From: Treponema sp. OMZ 798
Lineage (GTDB): Bacteria > Spirochaetota > Spirochaetia > Treponematales > Treponemataceae
Assembly (NCBI RefSeq): GCF_024181385.1
Contig: NZ_CP051305.1
Coordinates: forward strand, 2,542,001-2,606,000
Direction: 5' to 3'
Length of the DNA stretch: 64,000 nucleotides
The position numbers and the translations under genes were made by a program. The notes under the pieces were generated by a model that worked only from the letters and a program-made list of their open reading frames with translations, was not told the DNA's origin and ran no database searches. The number at the start of each line of letters is the position of its first letter. Positions within the stretch are counted from its first letter, which is position 1. This document shows, piece after piece, positions 27,312 through 35,977 of the stretch.

Positions 27312-27771
27312 ACATCGGCGTTTTCGCTTCAAGATTTTTCACAAATGCAACGGCATTTTCAATATCCTTAGTATTGGGATGTCCCTTTGCCAATCCGCCG
27401 AAGAATTTAAATAGGCCGTAGGTGTCGAAGCCCTTGCATTCAAAAGCTCCTAAAACTTCAAAACCTTTGTCTTGTAGATAAGAAGAGAATTTTTTTGCAT
27501 ATCGTCCTTTTCCAATTCCGCTGGTACAAAGTACAAAAGTTTTCTTAGGTATATCTGCTTCGTGATTTTCTAAAAATGTATAAATTGATTGATGGAATTT
27601 CCCCATATATATTCCTGAGGCAAAACCTATTGTTTCATATTTTGAAAAATCTACTTCTTTTATTTTATTAATATTGAAAATATCGATTTCTATCTCTTTT
27701 GAAATTTCTGTTAGTAATTTTTCTGTGTTTTTATGATGAATTGAAGCGTAGATGATGACGGTTTTGTTCAT
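27310..27771 (-). CDS. Flavodoxin family protein
   Basis: 153 residues with the flavodoxin start VIIYASIHHKNTEKLLTEIS (FMN phosphate loop, less canonical than TxTGNT) and the FMN-contact segments GFASGIYMGKFHQSIYTFL and TFVLCTSGIGKGRYAKKF. It probably carries FMN and acts as a small redox protein or menaquinone-dependent protoporphyrinogen-oxidase-like protein. The ending FVKNLEAKTPM overlaps the SDR-like scar. Ribosome site AGGAG lies upstream of the ATG. Confidence 0.8.
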   Translation of the reverse strand: MNKTVIIYASIHHKNTEKLLTEISKEIEIDIFNINKIKEVDFSKYETIGFASGIYMGKFHQSIYTFLENHEADIPKKTFVLCTSGIGKGRYAKKFSSYLQDKGFEVLGAFECKGFDTYGLFKFFGGLAKGHPNTKDIENAVAFVKNLEAKTPM

Positions 27772-28077
27772 GATTATCTCCTGAAAGTAAAATTTATTTT
27801 ATCTCTACTGATTAGAATAGTTAATATTATTTTTTTCATGCTCTGCCTCTCTTTATTGGAGGTATTATATAGTAATAGGAAGAATGTTGCAATTGCTTAG
27901 AGACCTTTTCCGTGTTTTTAATTGAAAGAGCTGCATCCATTCTTTATAAGAAATACGGGAGAATCTTATCGTATATCTTGTAAAACTTCGTTAATAAATT
28001 TTGTTTACCTCTATTGACAAATATTGAATAAAGATTTATTATTAAATTAGAATTCAGTTTTAAGATAGGATAAAAAA

Positions 28078-28650
28078 ATGGCCCAAGTATTAAAAGAAGA
28101 AATTAAAAATAAAATACTCGCAGCAGCGGTAAAGGTCTTTTATGAAAAAGATTATAGGTCTGCAAAACTCACGGACATTGCGGAAAAAGCCGATGTTCCC
28201 GTCGCCCTTATTTACACATATTTTAAAGATAAAGCTTCTTTGTTTGACGAAACGGTCGGCGGTATTCTTAATCGAATTATTAAAATGATGGAAGATGAAG
28301 AAAAAATGGAAGCCGGCAGCCCTTACGAAAGATTTACCCAAGGCGGAGGCATTCAGCTTCCGGAGCTTTTACGGGAAAGAATCAAGCTCATTATTTTAAT
28401 TGATAAAAGTTCGGGAACCAAACATGAAAGTGCAAAAGATATGTGGGTTAAGCGGTTGGAGCAGCATATAAAAGACGGCTTAAAACGGTATTCAAAAACC
28501 AAGCACGATCCCATGCTTGCCCATATTTTGGCAAATAATTATGTGGAAAATCTGATGGAAATTGCAAGGCACTATAAAAATGAAAAATGGGCCGAAGACA
28601 TGCTCTTTGTTCTTAACAAGTGTTATTTTAACGGCGTTGAGTCACTGTAA
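28078..28650 (+). CDS. TetR family transcriptional regulator
   Basis: 190 residues. Helix-turn-helix near residues 10-55: KILAAAVKVFYEKDYRSAKL, then TDIAEKADVPVALIYTYFKD. The C-terminal domain is helical with no known ligand. It stands directly before two ABC exporter genes. A 24-bp palindrome lies between it and the first of these, and related sequence (AATATTGAAT) lies upstream of this gene too, so it may control both itself and the exporters. The ATG is preceded by AGGAT. Confidence 0.87.
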   Translation: MAQVLKEEIKNKILAAAVKVFYEKDYRSAKLTDIAEKADVPVALIYTYFKDKASLFDETVGGILNRIIKMMEDEEKMEAGSPYERFTQGGGIQLPELLRERIKLIILIDKSSGTKHESAKDMWVKRLEQHIKDGLKRYSKTKHDPMLAHILANNYVENLMEIARHYKNEKWAEDMLFVLNKCYFNGVESL

Positions 28651-28728
28651 TTTAAATGTTCTCATTTTATGAGGATCAAAAAACGGTAAAAACTGACTTT
28701 GAAGTTAGCAAGAGAAAACTTTTAGCTT

Positions 28729-28752
28729 AATATTGAATTAAAATTCAATATT
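28729..28752. promoter_or_regulatory. Palindromic operator before the ABC exporter genes
   Basis: Perfect inverted repeat with 11-bp arms: AATATTGAATT, two A, then its exact complement. It lies 21 bases before the ATG of the first exporter gene. This is a typical TetR-type site, and the regulator gene is immediately upstream. Confidence 0.7.
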
Positions 28753-28772
28753 ATTCAATTTTAGGAGTTTGT

Positions 28773-30494
28773 ATGAATGAAAAAGAATTGAAAAAACAGG
28801 TAACAGGTAAAAACTTTTTACCCAATCTGCTGCTTGCGCTTAAAATAGTATTTGACCTGATACCGCAGGTTTTATTGGTGCTGATGATAAGCAAATTATT
28901 TTCAAAAGAAATTACACAACCGCATTTTAAAATGTTCATTACGGGTATGCTGATTTCTTTTGTTTTAAAAGCTGTGTTTAACTATCTTGCAACAAAGACA
29001 GCTCATGACAGAGCTTTCGGCAAATTGACGGAGTTACGGCTTGCAATAATCGATCACTTAAAAAAACTCACTTTAGGCTTTTTTAAAAAGCATAACACGG
29101 GCGAGCTTACCAGTATTATCGAACACGATGTAGAGCAGGTCGAAATATATCTTGCTCACGGGCTTCCTGAAATTATGTCGGCAACCCTTCTTCCCGCCTT
29201 GGTTTTTATTGCAATGCTTTTTATAGATTACAGACTTGCTTTGATAATGATTGCAGGGGTTCCGCTCATGTTTCTTGTAAAAGAATTATCCGCAAAGACA
29301 ATGCAAAAAAGATTTCAAATGTATTTTTCAAGAGAGATGAAGATGAGGGAAGACATGATGGAATATGTAAAAAACATTGCCGTCATAAAGGCTTTTGCAA
29401 AAGAAGAAAGCTTTAGCGGACAAACTTTGGCTTCTGCACGCTCTTATGTTCAGGATGTAAAAAAGAGTATGGGAGCCGTTACGGGTCCGATGGTTCTCAT
29501 AGATATTTTTATGGAAGCCGGGACCGTTGCGGTTATGATTTTAGGAAGCATTTTGCTCTTACATCAAAATATTTCTACGGCGCAATTTATACTGTCCGTT
29601 ATTTTATCTTCGGTCTTTGTGTCGGCGATAAGTAAAACGGCAACCCTTCATCATTTTTCCATCGTGTTTACCGAAAAAATCAAAAGCATAGCCAAGATTT
29701 TATGCACTCCTCTTTCAAAAGAAAAAATCAGCGAACAATTAAAACCCGGCGACATAGAATTTACAAATGTAAATTTTAAGTACGAAAAAGACGGTTTTGC
29801 CTTACAAGATATCAATTTAAAATTTACGGAAACCGGTTTAAATGCTCTTGTCGGTCCGAGCGGCTGCGGTAAAAGCACCCTTGCAAACCTTATAATGGGC
29901 TTTTGGGATGTCGATTCAGGTTTGCTCACCATTTCGGGCAAAGATATTTCGCGCTATGACACGGACAGTATTTCCACCCTTATAGGAAGTGTCCAGCAGG
30001 AAGTTATCCTTTTTAATATGAGTATCTTTGAAAATATCGCAATCGGTAAGGCGGGGGCTTCCGAGGCTGAAGTTATAGAAGCCGCTAAAAAAGCACGCTG
30101 CCATGATTTTATTTCCGCCCTGCCTAGGGGTTACAACACAAAAGTCGGCGAGATGGGTGTAAAACTTTCAGGCGGAGAAAAACAGCGCATTTCCATCGCA
30201 CGAATGATTCTTAAAAATGCTCCAATTTTAATTTTGGATGAAGCGATGGCCGCCGTTGACAGCGAAAACGAAAAACTCATAAACGAAGCCGTCGAAGAAT
30301 TAAGAAAAAATAAAACGGTCATCACGATAGCCCATCATCTGAACACAATCCGCAACGCCGATCAAATTGTAGTTATGGACAAGGGCAGCATTTTGGATTC
30401 GGGAACACATACCGAATTGATAAACCGCTGTCCCTTTTATAAAGAAATGGTAGACGCTCAAAATAAAGTGGACAGCTGGAACGTTGCAGGGTAA
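28773..30494 (+). CDS. ABC exporter half-transporter, first of a pair
   Basis: 573-residue fused membrane and ATPase protein. The N-terminal 310 residues hold six membrane helices of the type-I exporter fold. The ATPase part has VGPSGCGKST (Walker A), KLSGGEKQRISIARM (signature), ILILDEAMAAVDSE (Walker B; Met-Ala replaces the usual Thr-Ser) and the switch His in TIAHHLNTI. It likely forms a heterodimer with the next gene product, 14 bases downstream. Substrate unknown; such TetR-linked pairs export drugs, peptides or siderophore-like compounds. Confidence 0.92.
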   Translation: MNEKELKKQVTGKNFLPNLLLALKIVFDLIPQVLLVLMISKLFSKEITQPHFKMFITGMLISFVLKAVFNYLATKTAHDRAFGKLTELRLAIIDHLKKLTLGFFKKHNTGELTSIIEHDVEQVEIYLAHGLPEIMSATLLPALVFIAMLFIDYRLALIMIAGVPLMFLVKELSAKTMQKRFQMYFSREMKMREDMMEYVKNIAVIKAFAKEESFSGQTLASARSYVQDVKKSMGAVTGPMVLIDIFMEAGTVAVMILGSILLLHQNISTAQFILSVILSSVFVSAISKTATLHHFSIVFTEKIKSIAKILCTPLSKEKISEQLKPGDIEFTNVNFKYEKDGFALQDINLKFTETGLNALVGPSGCGKSTLANLIMGFWDVDSGLLTISGKDISRYDTDSISTLIGSVQQEVILFNMSIFENIAIGKAGASEAEVIEAAKKARCHDFISALPRGYNTKVGEMGVKLSGGEKQRISIARMILKNAPILILDEAMAAVDSENEKLINEAVEELRKNKTVITIAHHLNTIRNADQIVVMDKGSILDSGTHTELINRCPFYKEMVDAQNKVDSWNVAG

Positions 30495-30508
30495 TTATAG
30501 GAGTATTT

Positions 30509-32224
30509 ATGTATAAAGAATTATTTGCATGTTTGAGTAAGAAGGGAAAAATCGATGTATGTATTTCGTCATTGTTTTTTACATTGTACGGATTAAGCTC
30601 GGTGGGAATGCTTCTTACGGTATTTTCTATTTTATTTAAGATTGCTGCAGGAATTCAAGTTGAGGGGCTCTATGTTGATTTTGCGGTTTTGATAGGCTTG
30701 GTTATTTTTAAGGGTCTTTGCAATATGATTGCAGACTTAAAAAAACACGGGGCGGGGTTTGATGTGGTGCAGCAAATAAGGGAGCGTATGATTGTAAAAT
30801 TAAAACTCTTTAGTTTGGGCTTTTATACGAATGAGCGGTTGGGAGAATTAAACACGATTCTTCATAAGGATGTGGACAATATGTCGATGGTGGTAGGGCA
30901 CATGTGGCCCAGGATGTTCGGTGATTTTCTCATTGCCCTTGCGGTTTTTACCGGTCTTGCCCTCATCAATTTTAAAGCGGCCCTTGTTATGACCGCCTCG
31001 CTTCCGCTTGCACTTTTCTATCTTTTTTATACGATTAAGCAGGTGCAAAAAATTGAAAACAAAAACAATTCAGCCCTTGCCGATATGGTCAGTTTATTTG
31101 TTGAATATGTGCGCGGTATTCCCGTATTAAAAAGTTTTTCGCATAATAAGAAGCTCGACAATGAACTTTTAAAAAAGACAAAAACCTTCGGCGAAACAAG
31201 CAAGGCTTCTTCGCGGTTTAAGGCAAGACAGCTTTCAGTTTTTTCGTTTTTAATCGATGCCGGATATTTTGTGCTTTTGGTTTATTCGGGTCTTGCCGCA
31301 CTTAAAGGGAGCATTGATGTACTTGACTTTATGATTATCGCTGTAGTTTCAAAAGAATTTTATAAACCCTTTGCGGCTATGGAAACTCACTACATGTATT
31401 ATGTTTCGGCGGTAGATAGCTATCACCGCTTAGGTAAAATTCTTCATGCCGAGGTAATAGCCGATAAAACGGACGGCATCATTCCTTTACAAAACGATAT
31501 TGTTTTTGAAGATGTGGAATTTTCTTATGAAGAAGATGAGTTTAAAATGGAAAAGGTAAGTTTTACTGTTCCGGAGAAAACAATGACGGCTCTCGCAGGA
31601 GAATCGGGAAGCGGTAAGACGACAATAACGAATTTGCTTTTGCGGTTTTATGATGTACAAGCGGGAAGCATTAAGCTCGGCGGTGCCGATATACGCGATA
31701 TTCCCTATGACGAGCTTTTGGACAGAATCGGTATTGTTATGCAAAACGTACAGCTTTTCGATAACACCATCGAAGAAAATATCCGCGTCGGGAAAAAAGT
31801 TGCTTCCAAAGAAGAAATTATTGAAGCCTGCAAAAAAGCGAGGATACACGATTTTATTATGAGCCTTCCCGATAATTACGCAACCGATATAGGCGAAAAC
31901 GGCGGTCTCTTATCCGGCGGACAGCGTCAGCGTATTTCGATTGCACGAGCTTTTTTAAAAGACGCTCCGATTTTAATTCTCGATGAGATGACAAGCAATG
32001 TCGACCCCGTAAACGAATCCCTTATTCAAGAAGCAATCACAGAGCTTTCAAAAAACAGAACGGTACTGGTCATCGCTCATCATTTAAAGACTATCCAAAA
32101 AGCTGATCAAATCCTCATATTCCAAAAAGGGAGCCTTGTCGAAAAAGGAAAACACGATGAGCTTTTAAAAAACGGAACTTACTACAAGCGGCTTTGGAAA
32201 GCGCAGTGCGGGAGCGGCAGGTGA
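30509..32224 (+). CDS. ABC exporter half-transporter, second of a pair
   Basis: 571 residues, same architecture as its upstream neighbour. Motifs: LAGESGSGKTTITNLLLRFY (Walker A), GGLLSGGQRQRISIARAFLK (signature), ILILDEMTSNVDPVNE (Walker B with Met-Thr-Ser) and VIAHHLKTIQKAD (switch His). Six membrane helices precede the ATPase. Preceded by TAGGAG, 14 bases after the first gene. The pair, placed after a TetR gene with a palindromic operator, looks like one regulated export system. Confidence 0.92.
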   Translation: MYKELFACLSKKGKIDVCISSLFFTLYGLSSVGMLLTVFSILFKIAAGIQVEGLYVDFAVLIGLVIFKGLCNMIADLKKHGAGFDVVQQIRERMIVKLKLFSLGFYTNERLGELNTILHKDVDNMSMVVGHMWPRMFGDFLIALAVFTGLALINFKAALVMTASLPLALFYLFYTIKQVQKIENKNNSALADMVSLFVEYVRGIPVLKSFSHNKKLDNELLKKTKTFGETSKASSRFKARQLSVFSFLIDAGYFVLLVYSGLAALKGSIDVLDFMIIAVVSKEFYKPFAAMETHYMYYVSAVDSYHRLGKILHAEVIADKTDGIIPLQNDIVFEDVEFSYEEDEFKMEKVSFTVPEKTMTALAGESGSGKTTITNLLLRFYDVQAGSIKLGGADIRDIPYDELLDRIGIVMQNVQLFDNTIEENIRVGKKVASKEEIIEACKKARIHDFIMSLPDNYATDIGENGGLLSGGQRQRISIARAFLKDAPILILDEMTSNVDPVNESLIQEAITELSKNRTVLVIAHHLKTIQKADQILIFQKGSLVEKGKHDELLKNGTYYKRLWKAQCGSGR

Positions 32225-32293
32225 TTTCGCATAAGAGCTTGACCTTACTCGCCTTACTTCTATAATATAAAGTAAACAACGAGGGAGAATATT

Positions 32294-33240
32294 ATGGAAA
32301 AAGATAATACTGTCAAATGGAATAAGAACTACATAGAATTGCATTCTGAAGAAAATGGTTGTAGATATTGCACCTGTAAAACAGAAACATATTTTGATCC
32401 CGACTCAGATGAGAAAGTTGTCAATCATTATATTGATTTTTTCTTTGATATCATCGAGGAGAAAAAGAATCAACATACCCCGCCGCAAAGCATCGGGGTA
32501 TGTTGTTCTCATAAGGTGGTTGCAGTCGGCTTTAATACCCTTTGTTACGACGCAGAGCGTCGGGGTATTAAACCCTCCGCACGAATAAAGCAAAAATAAT
32601 TAAAACGGATAAAATTTGGGACTATTGTGTCAGTCCGCAGGAAGGTTCCGGCAGATATGAAATCCTCTTAAAAGATGAAAATTCAAAAGAGCTGATATTA
32701 CGCGGAGATACGCTCGGAACGTATAAGTCAATACTGGGGAAATTTGAACATAAGGTAAAAACGGAAAATTTACTCGGTAAAATAGACGGTCTTGATTTAA
32801 AAAATTTAGAGTTTTGTACATGTAATGATAAAACGCTGTTAAATAACGGCAGAATAGGTTCTTTTTTTATTATCCCTAAACCGAATCGCCCGAGAGCTTC
32901 GATAAATACGCAGAGAGCAAGGGAGCCTTACAAAGATAATTTTTTTATGTTTTTAGAACTTGTAAAAACATATATCAATAACAAGACAATCGACTGCGAT
33001 AATGAAATGAAAAATCTTTTTGATGAAACAAAAATATTTTGGAATCTTTTTAAGAATTTTGAAGATTATATTGAATGTCTGTGCTTTCAGCCGTTTATAG
33101 ATATCGATGAAAAATTAAAAAAAGAATTAAATACTTCTCCGAACAGTTGGAACACAGAAACAGTAAATATATATATACGAACTATAAATGACTGCATCCT
33201 AAAAAGAGAAGAACTTCTAAAAAAAAGAATAGGCAATTAA
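32294..33240 (+). pseudogene. Hypothetical protein gene interrupted by a hairpin insertion
   Basis: The 5' part (MEKDNTVKWNKNYIELHSEE ... FFFDIIEEKK) is followed by foreign bases (about 32471-32583). The 3' part resumes in another frame (AKIIKTDKIWDYCVSPQEGS ... LLKKRIGN) to 33240. Without the insert the two parts would make about 277 residues of one protein. It resembles uncharacterised bacterial proteins with a YIELHSEENG-like start and IPKPNRPRASINTQRAREP segment; no function is known. It lies downstream of the exporter pair with its own ribosome site (GAGGGAG). Confidence 0.7.
32471..32583. mobile_element. Double-hairpin insertion in a gene
   Basis: Two inverted repeats lie in tandem: AACATACCCC (32472-32481) with its complement (32495-32504), and TTAATACCC (32532-32540) with its complement (32563-32571). 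Both loops contain GC-rich CGC/CGCAGAGC-like bases, so the hairpins are related to each other. The block of about 113 bases breaks the frame of the surrounding gene (two frames on each side fit one protein). It looks like a small non-coding repeat element. Ends are approximate. Confidence 0.65.
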
Positions 33241-33385
33241 AAACTCTTAATATGTTTGTAAGAAGCTGAGCTAAAACCCTCTTCATAATAATGAATCTTA
33301 CATCTTCGAACATTATTCATATCGATTAATCAATAGTTTTCTATAAAAAAGCATAATTTTCTGCCATGTCCCCTTTAAAATCATT

Positions 33386-33790
33386 TCAGTCATCATTCAT
33401 ATTTATTAAATAATCATATAACATTGTAGGAGAAAATATCAAAGGTTTTTCTAAATCAGATTCAAGAAAATCCTTATCACCTGTAAGAATAATATCGGCA
33501 TTATGAAAAAGAGCATCGCTTAACACCGGAATATCTTTTTTATCGCGGATCATGTCATATCGTTCATCCGTACTTGCACAAAATATAAACGGTAAACTGC
33601 GATATAGCGAATAAATTCTATCTGCTTTTGAACTCCATTTTTCCTCAAGTTTTGCTTTAAATTCCAAATCTACATATTCAGAAATAAGCAAGTCATAACC
33701 ATCATCAAAAAGCATTTCTAAAAGATTACCTGCCTTACCCGCAAATATAAATGCAGAAATAAGAACATTAGTATCTAAAAAAATCCGCAT
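33386..33790 (-). CDS. PIN-domain toxin (VapC-like ribonuclease)
   Basis: 134 residues. Acidic PIN residues are visible: Asp in MRIFLDTNVLISAF (residue 6), Glu/Asp in SEYVDLEFKAKLEE, and Asp in VLSDALFHNADIILTGDKDF. The strand-helix pattern IILTGDKDFL is typical of the COG1569-type PIN family. Such toxins cleave RNA. Its start overlaps the stop of the upstream small gene by one base, the usual layout of an antitoxin-toxin operon. Confidence 0.83.
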   Translation of the reverse strand: MRIFLDTNVLISAFIFAGKAGNLLEMLFDDGYDLLISEYVDLEFKAKLEEKWSSKADRIYSLYRSLPFIFCASTDERYDMIRDKKDIPVLSDALFHNADIILTGDKDFLESDLEKPLIFSPTMLYDYLINMNDD

Positions 33791-34014
33791 TATTCTAACC
33801 TTGAACGGCGAAAAGCCGCCATATCCAACAACATTTCTTCCTCAGAAGCCCATCCTTTATCATCGGTAAAAATTTCCTGTATTTGGCGAATAGTGGCCTT
33901 GGTATTTTTTTTACGAGAGCTGATAAGAAACTCAATATATTTTATAGCGGCACTACAATCTTCTTCTGTTAGCATTTTCATCATTTGTGTCAGTTCAGAA
34001 GCTGCAACTGTCAT
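33790..34014 (-). CDS. Putative antitoxin partner of the PIN toxin
   Basis: 74 residues (MTVAASELTQMMKMLTEEDC ... AAFRRSRLE). The helical body and charged C-terminal tail fit antitoxins of PIN toxins; a DNA-binding fold is not obvious. It is followed directly by the PIN gene with one shared base. A ribosome site (AGGAGG) is present. Role is inferred from this pairing. Confidence 0.7.
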   Translation of the reverse strand: MTVAASELTQMMKMLTEEDCSAAIKYIEFLISSRKKNTKATIRQIQEIFTDDKGWASEEEMLLDMAAFRRSRLE

Positions 34015-34132
34015 TTTATCCTCCTACATAATCCATACTATAAATATTTTATCATATTTTTTCAAAAAAAAATAGATTAGTAATTAAATTTGCTTGATTA
34101 ATTTATTTTACCTTTCACCTAGTCCTGTCAAA

Positions 34133-34976
34133 TTATAATATCCCGGCCCGCTCCGCCATCCATCTTATTTGATTTTTCCACTCATCTGCAAACACTTTAG
34201 GTTCAATAGGCAGAACATTTGCTCCTTGAGCTAAAACCCACTCCATAATAACATCATCTTGTGAAGAGGAAAAACTAATTTCAGTGAAACCTTCTTCATC
34301 GTAATCCGTTATTTTTTGATCATCAGCCTAGATTTTATCTTTTACATACTGACGAGCCGGACCGTAAAAACGGATTTTATATGTTCGAATATCGGTTGAA
34401 ATAAAGGTTCCGAATTTGCCTCCTCCGCAGCGGGATGAAAATTCATAATCTTGGGGCAGCTTAAAATTATCATCAGTGATGATGAGATTTTTAATTCGAG
34501 AAAGACAAAAAAGGCGTTCCGCATTACGAAGCTCGCAAAAGCCGAATAAAAAACATACGCCTTCATTTATTAAAATCTGATAAGGGTGCACACGGCGATG
34601 AGTCGTTTCGATATTATGTCTTCCGTTATAATCAAATTCTATAATCGAATTATTTTCATAGCAGTGTAAATTGCATTCCAAATTGCCTCATCGATTATTA
34701 TGGGCGAAGCAGGTGGTACGGCAATCCTGTCAATAAAATCTGCATTTCCTCTTATCTCGGAAAATGTCAGCAAATTAATAACATTGCATAGATCATCGTA
34801 AATAGGAGTTCCCTTATAATTCGAAAGAAGAATTTTTGCAGAGGAAAGAGCCATTAAGTTTTTTGTCGAAATGCTGTTAAGGGGCATATTATATTCTCCA
34901 GTATAGTAATACCCCTTTTTTGCCGAATCATATTCTATAGGAGCCAAGAACCTGTCACGCAAAAATTCTATATCCC
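34133..34976 (-). pseudogene. WYL-domain transcriptional regulator, decayed
   Basis: The remnant begins at RDIEFLRDRFLAPIEYDSAK, so the N-terminal helix-turn-helix is missing; the left end of an endonuclease gene lies directly before it. It runs to AIWNAIYTAMK, where four A instead of five shift the frame. It resumes NNSIIEFDYNGRHNIETTHR then RVHPYQILINEGVCFLFGFC (the WYL core). A TAG then replaces the expected Trp codon after YVKDKI (34328-34330), and reading continues to AERAGIL with a stop at 34133. Three independent lesions make real decay more likely here than sequencing error. Confidence 0.75.
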
Positions 34977-34980
34977 TATA

Positions 34981-35970
34981 TTACTCAACAGAAAATTCAA
35001 AAATAATCGGATAATGGTCTGAAATTCTATCAAAAAAATCTTTAGAGTTATAAAATTGATTATTTCCAATTCTTATTGCGTAAAAACTTATGTCATCGAC
35101 CGGAATACCAAGACGCTGCATTACTATTTCTTCCTTTATTTTATTATTAAAGATAAAATGATCATAATCATTATAAAACTTAAAGGACTCCTCATCGGTT
35201 GTTGAAATTGTTGTTGGTAACCCGAAATTTTTATCATAATACCAGTTTTTTGTTCCATCAACATTATCAAAGTTTCTCTTTGTTAAAAATTGTCTTGGTG
35301 TATTAAAATCTCCTCCTATGATAACTCCCGTTTTTAGTTTAAATAGGGCATATAGTTTCTCTAAGGTATTTAAGTCTCTTTCCGTATTCTCCCAGTTATT
35401 ATATGGAAGATGAACATTTATTACAACAAATTTAGAATTTTTATTTATGTCTGTAAATTCTATAACTTGTACGGAATTTTTATCAAATAAATATCTGCCT
35501 GTAAATTTATCAAATCCCAGCATTTTAGCTTGATCAATACCTTCAAGCTTATTTGAGTTGAACAAAATAGCATTATTTTGTGTTTTGTTGCCGCTTATAT
35601 ACTTACTACCATCGACAGTTATATCTTTGCGCAACATATATCCTGCTGAGGTAAAATATTTCCAAGTACCGCTATATCCGCTTAATTTTCGTATAAAATA
35701 ATCTAAGACATTATTGGGTTTAGGATTCTTAAAATAAGAAGTATCACTTCTTTTAATCAAATCAATGTAAACTTCTTGAAGTAATACAATATCTGCTTCT
35801 GACTGCTTTATTATAGTAATTATATCGTCTGCCCATAGCTCACTTACTTCTAGCCTATGGCTTTTATAATTACCATTAAGATTAAAAGATAAAATCTTTA
35901 ATGTGTCACAAAAACCAGTACCGATAAAAACAAAAATAAAAATTAAAGCCGTATATATTTTTTTATTCAT
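34981..35970 (-). CDS. Secreted endonuclease/exonuclease/phosphatase-family protein
   Basis: 329 residues with a signal peptide (KIYTALIFIFVFIGTGFC). The metal-dependent DNase-I-like fold is shown by LSFNLNGNYKS, IVLLQEVYID with the catalytic Glu, GVIIGGDFNTPRQF with Asp and Asn, and the C-terminal ISDHYPIIFEF with Asp and His. The substrate could be DNA, a phospholipid or a phosphoinositide. Located 7 bases after a large secreted protein on the same strand, so the two are probably co-expressed. It truncates a WYL regulator gene beyond its end. Confidence 0.82.
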   Translation of the reverse strand: MNKKIYTALIFIFVFIGTGFCDTLKILSFNLNGNYKSHRLEVSELWADDIITIIKQSEADIVLLQEVYIDLIKRSDTSYFKNPKPNNVLDYFIRKLSGYSGTWKYFTSAGYMLRKDITVDGSKYISGNKTQNNAILFNSNKLEGIDQAKMLGFDKFTGRYLFDKNSVQVIEFTDINKNSKFVVINVHLPYNNWENTERDLNTLEKLYALFKLKTGVIIGGDFNTPRQFLTKRNFDNVDGTKNWYYDKNFGLPTTISTTDEESFKFYNDYDHFIFNNKIKEEIVMQRLGIPVDDISFYAIRIGNNQFYNSKDFFDRISDHYPIIFEFSVE

Positions 35971-35977
35971 AATTTAA

